Assembly (NCBI GenBank): GCA_014695345.1
Contig: JACJOC010000110.1
Coordinates: forward strand, 1-50,420
Direction: 5' to 3'
Source of the DNA: Cyanobacteria bacterium FACHB-471
Lineage (GTDB): Bacteria; Cyanobacteriota; Cyanobacteriia; Elainellales; Elainellaceae
Length of the DNA stretch: 50,420 bases
Below, in pieces: positions 44,256-50,420 of this stretch (positions within the stretch are counted from its first letter, which is position 1; each line of letters begins with the position of its first letter). The notes below the pieces were generated by a model. That model was not told the origin of the DNA and made no database searches. It was given only the letters and a program-made list of their open reading frames with translations. The position numbers and the translations under genes were made by a program.

Positions 44256-45356
44256 TTAAGCAGTTGGGAAAAATGCACTAATGTGGCAGCCTCTGTTTAA
44301 TTCACTGATGATCTCTAGGTGACCTCCTAGTGCCACGGTTCGCTCACGCATTCCTTGAAGCCCAAAGCCAGTTCTATTCTCCCTGACTCGAAACCCTTTG
44401 CCGTTGTCTTGAAGCGACAGCGACAAACCGGAAGCGTTGGTATGAATTTGGATTTGCACAGCGGTTGCCTCCGCGTGCTTACAAATGTTTGTCAGCCCTT
44501 CTTGCACAATGCGATATACAGCAGTATTAATTTGAATGGATAAGGGATGAGACAAGTTAATGCGACACTCTGGCAGAATTCCAGTGGTGCGGTGAAATTC
44601 TTGAGTTAGGGTGGCGATCGCTGCCTCTAACAATTGTCCCTTAAGCGGGTCTGATCGCATATCAGATACTGATTGTCGCACTGCTTTGAGCGCTTCTGAA
44701 CCTAGCTGTTTTGCCTCCTTAAGAAACGTGTAAGCCCTATCTGGAGCTTCTTGCCATAGCGTTAGAGCTGTTTCCATCTGAATATTTAGCGCCACGAGTG
44801 CGTGCCCTAGTGAATCATGAATATCGCGGGCAATTCGGTTTCGCTCCTCTAGAGTTGCCATCTCTTTTATTCGCTGGTTCAAGGTTTGCTCGTGTTCTAG
44901 CGATCGCCGCAAGTTTGCCTCTGTTTGCTGTAAGCAAATGTTCTGAGCTTGAAGCTGTGTTTGCAGTCTGCGGAGTGTAAGCTGGTTCTCGATTCGAGCA
45001 AGCACTTCTTCTACTTGAAATGGCTTTGTGACATAATCCACTGCTCCTAATGAAAAGGCTCTTACCTTATCCAAAGTCTCGTTTAAGGCGCTAATGAAAA
45101 TAATTGGGATTTCTTGAGTGCTAGGGTTGTTCTTTAAGTGCTGACAAACCTCATATCCATCCATTCCTGGCATATAGATATCAAGCAAAACCAAGTCAGG
45201 AGGCTGGGCTGACGCACCCATCAACGCTGTTGAGCCGTTTGTTACGCTCCGGACCTCGTACCCCTGCTCTAGGAGTAGGGTCGATAAAAAGCGTAGATTA
45301 TCTAGCGTATCATCGACGATGAGAAGATCTCCCTTAGAAGATGAAGTGTGGTTCAT
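44256..45356 (-). CDS. REC - histidine kinase (HisKA_3/DesK-type)
   Basis: 366 aa. An N-terminal receiver domain (9-125, Asp59 in LVLLDIYMPGMDG) is followed by a coiled coil and the NarX/DesK-type dimerisation motif ERNRIARDIHDSLGHAL with His180, then an HATPase_c domain (LQDNGKGF, GFGLQGMRER). No membrane segment: soluble and itself activated through its receiver, so it probably takes a phosphate from another kinase. Candidate upstream kinase: the hybrid kinase at 47271-49730. Forms a two-gene operon with the response regulator. Confidence 0.92.
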   Translation of the reverse strand: MNHTSSSKGDLLIVDDTLDNLRFLSTLLLEQGYEVRSVTNGSTALMGASAQPPDLVLLDIYMPGMDGYEVCQHLKNNPSTQEIPIIFISALNETLDKVRAFSLGAVDYVTKPFQVEEVLARIENQLTLRRLQTQLQAQNICLQQTEANLRRSLEHEQTLNQRIKEMATLEERNRIARDIHDSLGHALVALNIQMETALTLWQEAPDRAYTFLKEAKQLGSEALKAVRQSVSDMRSDPLKGQLLEAAIATLTQEFHRTTGILPECRINLSHPLSIQINTAVYRIVQEGLTNICKHAEATAVQIQIHTNASGLSLSLQDNGKGFRVRENRTGFGLQGMRERTVALGGHLEIISELNRGCHISAFFPTA

Positions 45357-45739
45357 AGTCTGCGCCTACTTATGGCTCATGAGGAATTGAGATGATTCAG
45401 CAGTAGAAATGCTGACTTAAATCTGTAATTTTCGTTACAAAATACAATACTTTTTGAAATAGGTGATATCTAAGATCAGTAATTTGTGGAACTACGCCTA
45501 TTTCCAAAAAATCATCACCAGCTAATTTACATTCTCAGTGAACGCTGTGGCTAAGAATTAAAACAATTTAAACACTCGCTCTCACGTGTTTATTCTACAA
45601 CTGTGATTGCGATCGCCATCCAGCAGGGCTCTGCCTAATCAAACCAATTTTCTATACTAAAACTTGATTACGACCCAAACTCACTTAATTTACCTCTTTT
45701 TTCAAGCATCACTGAATAAAAGACTGAATAGAAGAGATT
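45357..45739. promoter_or_regulatory. Divergent intergenic region of the sensory locus
   Basis: 383 bp, AT-rich, no gene or array recognised. It must carry promoters for both the kinase/regulator pair and the solute-binding/hybrid-kinase pair. No clear inverted repeat for the NarL-type regulator is visible. Confidence 0.4.
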
Positions 45740-47212
45740 ATGCATACAGAAATAACATGCACGTATAACAGTATGAATAGACAAGTTGCTAGCGTTAGTA
45801 ATTTTCTGCGTAGAAAGACCAGTCGTCGAATGAGGCGATTTTATCAATACACGCTCATAGCGTTGGTATTGGGTGTTATCATCGCTGCCTGTACTAATAG
45901 CGAACCAAGCGCTATAGTCACCGATACGCCTAATCATAACGCAGCTCTAACAATCTGGTGGGACAAGGGCTTTAATCTAGAAGAAGATGAAGCCATTCAG
46001 CAGGTTGTGAACGATTGGAGTAAGCAACACAACGCGCCTGTTGAGCTTTCCTTTTACACAGCAGATGATTTGTCACAAAAAGCGCAGAGAGCACTGCAAG
46101 CGGGCAATCCACCAGACATTATGATGAGCAATAGTGCTGGCAAGTCCCTGATCCCTCGTCTTGCATGGCAAGGAGAACTGGCTGATGTTTCTGATGTCAT
46201 TGAACCAGTCCAGCAGCTATATCCAGCTTCAGTTCTAGACTCTGTCGCTCTCTACAATAATACGAACCAAAAACGTAGTTATTACACAGTGCCGATTTCT
46301 CAGTCAAACATTTATATCTTTTACTGGCGAGATCTCATTCAACAAGCAGGCTTTCAGGAAAGCGATATTCCTCAAGACTGGGACACCTTTTGGGCATTCT
46401 GGCAGCAAGTGCAGGATAACCTCCAGAATCAGCCAAACCAAACTATTCATGGATTAGGTTTTTCCTACTCAGTTGCATCTGGTGATACTTACTCCATGTT
46501 TGAGCATATTTTAGAGGCACACGATGTGCAACTATTAACTCCTAATGGAGATCTTTTGATTGAAAACCCCCAAACACGTCAGGGTATCATTGATAGTTTG
46601 AGGTGGTATACACAATTTTATCAGCAAGGGTACGTTCCATTAGGGTCTGAAGATTGGAGAAATTCTGATAACAACACTAATTTGCTCAATCGTACTGTGA
46701 TAATGACCCCAAATGCATCGCTTTCAATTCCTGCTACTGTCCGTCAAGATACTGACACCTATCAAAACAAACTTGGCATCCTGGAATTTCCTAATAAACC
46801 CAGCGGGCAACCGATGCGGTACTTGGATGATATTAGGCAAGCTATAGTATTTGCAGATTCTGAAAATCAGAAAGCAGCGAAAGAATTTCTCTCATACTTA
46901 ATTCAACCTGAGGCAATTGAGAACTATCTCAAAGCGGCGGGAGGGCGAAATTTACCCGTTATGACTTCTATTTTAGAAAATTCATTTTGGACAAACCCTG
47001 CTGATCCCCATCTCTCAACAGCAACCAAAATCCTACTTGAAAAACAATCTCGTCCATTCTATTCGATTTATCACCCTGCCTACAGTTTGGTTGTTCAAGA
47101 GAACGTTTGGGGTCAAGCTATTAATCGCATCGTGGTCGATCGTGTCTCTCCAGAGCAGGCTGCCGATGACGCAATTCAGCAAATCCAGCAGATTTTCGCT
47201 CAGTGGCAATGA
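45740..47212 (+). CDS. Solute-binding lipoprotein (extracellular sugar/carbohydrate type)
   Basis: 490 aa from ATG 45740, which has AAGAGA just upstream; ATG 45830 (MRRFYQYTLIALVLGVIIAA) is an alternative that fits better as a lipoprotein signal. The lipobox is IIAAC (Cys51 from the first start). The rest is a type-1 extracellular solute-binding fold (ALTIWWDKGFNLEEDEAIQQ, then RALQAGNPPDIMMSNSAGKS), usually for sugars. No ABC permease or ATPase gene is nearby, so it probably feeds a ligand signal to the hybrid kinase 58 bp downstream and is not part of an importer. Confidence 0.85.
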   Translation: MHTEITCTYNSMNRQVASVSNFLRRKTSRRMRRFYQYTLIALVLGVIIAACTNSEPSAIVTDTPNHNAALTIWWDKGFNLEEDEAIQQVVNDWSKQHNAPVELSFYTADDLSQKAQRALQAGNPPDIMMSNSAGKSLIPRLAWQGELADVSDVIEPVQQLYPASVLDSVALYNNTNQKRSYYTVPISQSNIYIFYWRDLIQQAGFQESDIPQDWDTFWAFWQQVQDNLQNQPNQTIHGLGFSYSVASGDTYSMFEHILEAHDVQLLTPNGDLLIENPQTRQGIIDSLRWYTQFYQQGYVPLGSEDWRNSDNNTNLLNRTVIMTPNASLSIPATVRQDTDTYQNKLGILEFPNKPSGQPMRYLDDIRQAIVFADSENQKAAKEFLSYLIQPEAIENYLKAAGGRNLPVMTSILENSFWTNPADPHLSTATKILLEKQSRPFYSIYHPAYSLVVQENVWGQAINRIVVDRVSPEQAADDAIQQIQQIFAQWQ

Positions 47213-47270
47213 GCCAAGGAAGAGGTTGAAGAATATTTTTCACATGCTTTAAAATTTTAGGAGAGCTGCG

Positions 47271-49730
47271 ATGAGATTCTGGAACCAAAACATTACGAAT
47301 AGAGTCTCTAGCTCCTTTTTACTGCTTTCTCTTGTAACGGTCGGTGTTGTTGGAGGAGTTGCTTTTACCAGAGCCAGAGAAGCATTAAAGCAAGCAACCT
47401 TTAACCAGCTTAATGTTACAGCCAACTCAAAAGAAGAAGAAATGTCTCGTTGGTTTGAGGACCAACAAAGGGATGTTTTGTTGATGACCCAGGTTCCCAA
47501 TATTCAGGATGATCTAGGAATACTTCTTTCTGAGCGTTCTGACGCAAATTACACTGCAGCTCATGAGGAACTTTCAGACTACTTAACAAAATTCGTTCAG
47601 CTCAAACCTAGTCTATTAGAAGTCTCCATTTTGGATTCTAGCAATCGTATTGTTTTATCAACGAATAGAAGCCGTGAGGGTAGATATGAGGTTCTAGCTA
47701 GTGTTACTTATCTTGATCACGTTGAGCCAGGAAACACTTTTGATCCAATCTTTTATGTTTCATCAACTACAGGAAAACCATCTGTTACATTAGCAGCGCC
47801 ATTGCGCAATGAATTAGGCACTCGTCGGGGGTTAATTTTGGCTCACCTAAATCTAGATCGAATTGATCAAATTGTGCGAGAACGTACTGGTTTAGGTAGA
47901 AGTGGTGAAACCTATTTGGTCGGCTCATTCAGCAGTGAGACGATGTTCATTTCCAGAGAACAGTCGCGATCGCAAACCGTTCTACCAGAAATCAGCAGCC
48001 ACGGAATTGACGCAGCAATGCACGGGATTAGTGGCTCTGGGCTTTATTCAAACTATGCAGGTGTGTCTGTAATTGGAGTATATCGCTGGCTCAACGACCG
48101 TGACATTGCTCTGCTAGTGGAAATGGAGCAAAACGAGGCATTTGCTCCTGCTCGTCAGTTAGCAGGAACAATCATGTTGGTAGGATTAGCGTCAGCGGGA
48201 ATTTTGGCGATCGGGGTTTATTGGCTGGCGCAACAGCTCCAAATTTCTCGCAAGCAGCTAGAAAATTATAGCCGTCAGTTAGAGCAAAAAGCTCAGGAAG
48301 CAGATACCGCGAACCATGCCAAAAGCCAGTTTCTTTCTAACATGAGTCATGAGTTTAGAACGCCACTCAACGTCATTCTAGGCTTTACTCAACTCATGGC
48401 TCGCAGTACCTCTCTCAATCCAAAGCAGCAAAACTATCTCAACACCATCAGCCGTAGCGGTGAACACCTGCTCAACTTGATTAATGATGTGTTAGAAATG
48501 TCTAAGATTGAGGCAGGCAGAGTTGTTTTAAGTGAGAGTAATTTTAACCTTTATGATCTGCTAAATTCGCTTCAGCAGATGTTTCACTTCAAAGCAGAGT
48601 CTAAAGGCTTACAGCTCGTTTTTGAACTGGACCCAGATCTACCTCAACATATTCGTACCGATGAGAGCAAACTGCGTCAGGTCCTAATGAATTTGCTGAG
48701 CAACGCAATTAAGTTTACCCAAACGGGACGTGTAATACTCCGGGTGAAACAAGTTGAAGAGCCAGAAAAAGATGTAGAGCATTCTCAGCGCTCAACTACT
48801 ACATCTTTGCAGTTTGAGGTCGAAGACACTGGACCTGGCATCTCCCCTGAAGCAATAAAAATCCTCTTTGAGCCCTTTGTGCAGAGCGAGACGGGGCGCG
48901 ATTCACAAGAAGGAACTGGACTTGGCTTATCTATTAGCCAGAAGTTTGTACGCCTGCTGGGAGGTAGAATTTCAGTCACCAGTCGCGTAGGTGCAGGATC
49001 AGCTTTTGGATTTGTAATTCAAGTTTGCCAGGTTGAACCGGAGCAAATTCAGATTCAAGTGCCCAATCGTCAAGTGATTGGCTTAGAAGCTGGACAGCTC
49101 AACTACCGCATCTTAGTAGTAGAAGACAACTTGAGTAATCGTCAGCTGCTTGTAGAGTTGTTAACCCCAATTGGTTTTGAGGTCAAAGAAGCAACTAATG
49201 GAGAGGAGGCGATCGCCTTATCCAAAAGCTGGTTACCTCATCTAATTTGGATGGATATGCGAATGCCAATTGTAAACGGGTACAAAGCAACCCAACAGAT
49301 TAAAGCAGCAGGTACACCAGCACCAATAGTCATTGCGTTAACAGGCAGTGCATTTGAAGAAGAACGCATCGTTGCCTTATCCATTGGTTGCGATGATTTT
49401 GTTCGCAAACCCGTACGGGAGGAGATTATTTTTGAGAAGATGGCGCAATATTTGAATGTACGCTATGTCTACGCTACAGAACCGCAAAATCAAACAGTAC
49501 AACCTTATCTTCAGGCTCTCACTCCTTCAGATCTAACAGTAATGCCATCTGAGTGGATAGAGCAATTACATCAGGTTGCGACTAAAGTGAATGCAAAACA
49601 AGTCATTGCCTTGATACAACAAATTCCTGCTAAGAATGCTAACTTAGCTACTCACTTAACCTATCTGGTCAACAACTTTAGGTTTGAAGAGATTATTAGT
49701 TTATGTTGTGTTGGACAAGCTAAAAGTTGA
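47271..49730 (+). CDS. Membrane hybrid histidine kinase with extracytoplasmic Cache-type sensor
   Basis: 819 aa. A hydrophobic segment (15-33), a periplasmic dCache-type sensor (about 40-290, including GLGRSGETYLVG), a second membrane segment (about 299-319), HisKA with His360 (FLSNMSHEFRTPLN), HATPase_c (DESKLRQVLMNLLSNAIKF, GTGLGLSISQ) and a C-terminal receiver with Asp662 (LIWMDMRMPIVNG). No HAMP is visible. It is co-directional with the solute-binding lipoprotein gene (58-bp gap) and likely reads its ligand state. It may pass phosphate to the divergent REC-kinase or NarL-type regulator, which is inferred. Confidence 0.92.
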   Translation: MRFWNQNITNRVSSSFLLLSLVTVGVVGGVAFTRAREALKQATFNQLNVTANSKEEEMSRWFEDQQRDVLLMTQVPNIQDDLGILLSERSDANYTAAHEELSDYLTKFVQLKPSLLEVSILDSSNRIVLSTNRSREGRYEVLASVTYLDHVEPGNTFDPIFYVSSTTGKPSVTLAAPLRNELGTRRGLILAHLNLDRIDQIVRERTGLGRSGETYLVGSFSSETMFISREQSRSQTVLPEISSHGIDAAMHGISGSGLYSNYAGVSVIGVYRWLNDRDIALLVEMEQNEAFAPARQLAGTIMLVGLASAGILAIGVYWLAQQLQISRKQLENYSRQLEQKAQEADTANHAKSQFLSNMSHEFRTPLNVILGFTQLMARSTSLNPKQQNYLNTISRSGEHLLNLINDVLEMSKIEAGRVVLSESNFNLYDLLNSLQQMFHFKAESKGLQLVFELDPDLPQHIRTDESKLRQVLMNLLSNAIKFTQTGRVILRVKQVEEPEKDVEHSQRSTTTSLQFEVEDTGPGISPEAIKILFEPFVQSETGRDSQEGTGLGLSISQKFVRLLGGRISVTSRVGAGSAFGFVIQVCQVEPEQIQIQVPNRQVIGLEAGQLNYRILVVEDNLSNRQLLVELLTPIGFEVKEATNGEEAIALSKSWLPHLIWMDMRMPIVNGYKATQQIKAAGTPAPIVIALTGSAFEEERIVALSIGCDDFVRKPVREEIIFEKMAQYLNVRYVYATEPQNQTVQPYLQALTPSDLTVMPSEWIEQLHQVATKVNAKQVIALIQQIPAKNANLATHLTYLVNNFRFEEIISLCCVGQAKS

Positions 49731-50095
49731 GAATCATCATACTGATTCCGATGAACTACCTCAATCTTTGCCTGATAATTGCAGTCATCCTGAGTGTAGT
49801 AACGCTGTTTAAGCCACACTAAAGCGTCCTGTTTAGAGTGGAAGTGCCAATATATCTCCGTAGTTGGGTCGTACACTTCAAGGTATAAGTTGCGTTGGCG
49901 ATCGCATTTACAAACAAGTTGAGACTCGTCATTTATGCCAAGTGTACTGACAAAAACTCTATAAAGACTTGAGCAAACTTGTAAGAAACGCTCGCCCTTT
50001 AAAGAGCGCCAGAATTTTGATGCTTTTGATCTGTAAGATCGTGAGTTTGGATTAGAGGAATTTGTGTTAGAAGAAATGGAATGGTGAAGCGACAT
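49661..50095 (-). CDS. Small cyanobacterial hypothetical protein
   Basis: 144 aa, overlapping the end of the hybrid kinase by 70 bp in the opposite direction. The first 30 residues are Ser/Asn-rich. The middle (CKCDRQRNLYLEVYDPTTEI, YWHFHSKQDALVWLKQRYYT) is compact and resembles small conserved cyanobacterial proteins; no function known. No operon partner. Confidence 0.6.
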   Translation of the reverse strand: MSLHHSISSNTNSSNPNSRSYRSKASKFWRSLKGERFLQVCSSLYRVFVSTLGINDESQLVCKCDRQRNLYLEVYDPTTEIYWHFHSKQDALVWLKQRYYTQDDCNYQAKIEVVHRNQYDDSQLLACPTQHKLIISSNLKLLTR

Positions 50096-50365
50096 GAAAT
50101 TTTCCTTTGCTGCTTAGCCTAGAGAAGGCATGAAAGTTTGGTCTGTTGTGAAATTCTCAAGTTAGAACCCAGTGACACACTAGCTTGCCGTTGATAACGT
50201 GCCATTGGACCGTCAGACGAGATCGAGTAGGTTGAGGAGTTAATGAGTCACGGTTAGTGGTCGTTGCTTTTGTTAGTTCTATTAATGTGTGAGGTATGGG
50301 AAGTACCTATTAACCCGGCAACTTAAGAGGGTGCAGAGGGAAGGGGCAATTCGTAGAATTGAAGT

Positions 50366-50420
50366 ATGAATAAACCTGATGCCCGCTTACTTAATCCCAC
50401 GACTCAAGATTATCTGCGAC
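50366..50420 (+). CDS. IS630-family transposase N-terminus, partial
   Basis: 18 codons are visible: MNKPDARLLNPTTQDYLR. This is the start of IS630-type transposases in cyanobacteria (helix-turn-helix begins shortly after). It runs off the right edge. The 270 bp before it holds no other gene and likely contains the element's left end. Confidence 0.65.
   Translation, partial: MNKPDARLLNPTTQDYLR

Overview
The window is cyanobacterial chromosome. The palindrome GCGATCGC (HIP1) recurs throughout. The large WD40, TPR, CHAT and two-component proteins are typical of filamentous cyanobacteria of the Leptolyngbya/Oscillatoria kind, although genus cannot be fixed from sequence alone. Both edges cut into insertion sequences: an IS1-type transposase at base 1 and an IS630-type transposase at the right end. 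I found no rRNA, tRNA or CRISPR array.

Layout. 0.1-7 kb (minus strand): a signalling operon of a TIR protein, an nSTAND ATPase with 14 WD40 repeats and a secreted TPR protein, ending in a broken TIR-TPR gene next to the IS1. 7.1-12.5 kb (plus): a very large exported haemagglutinin-type protein with a C-terminal CHAT protease domain, divergent from the TIR operon. 12.5-14.4 kb: a graveyard with hairpins, a Tn7-like end-type repeat pair, a TnsD/TniQ C-terminal fragment joined to a truncated lipB, and a 57-bp copy of part of an HNH gene. 14.5-17.2 kb: a TPR protein and the intact HNH endonuclease. 17.7-23.2 kb: a transferred-looking cassette of a TetR regulator, two GC-rich short-chain dehydrogenases, a SnoaL-RidA fusion, a frameshifted LysR regulator and a LigB-type extradiol dioxygenase. 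23.2-25.3 kb: small and unknown genes and a DUF4385 gene.

25.3-35.7 kb is the most interesting part. A tight six-gene minus-strand operon runs hppD, hmgA, a haem-oxygenase-like di-iron oxidase (HDO), a PF10014-type 2-oxoglutarate/Fe amino-acid hydroxylase, a class V PLP enzyme, and an acyl-activating enzyme resembling plant peroxisomal AAE17/18. Divergently, an unnamed 296-aa protein overlaps fahA by 4 bp. HppD, HmgA and FahA together make the homogentisate route of tyrosine catabolism (4-hydroxyphenylpyruvate to homogentisate, maleylacetoacetate, then fumarate plus acetoacetate). No maleylacetoacetate isomerase of the GST type is present, and four extra enzymes are co-transcribed. This suggests either an isomerase replacement or an undescribed branch pathway. 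The downstream edge of the operon carries scars: a 39-bp near-identical copy of the HDO gene's 3' end forms the end of the acyl-activating gene, followed by a relic of a second, diverged acyl-activating gene.

35.7-42.5 kb: TPR and two divergent AAA-type ATPase signalling genes, one with WD40 repeats and one with a helix-turn-helix and a TIR-like domain. 42.5-43.2 kb: a glycosyltransferase tail and an IS200-type element whose transposase has lost catalytic residues. 43.6-49.7 kb: a sensory locus with a NarL-type regulator and a REC-histidine kinase (minus), divergent from a lipoprotein solute-binding protein and a membrane hybrid kinase (plus), with no transporter permease. A small cyanobacterial protein and the IS630 gene close the window.
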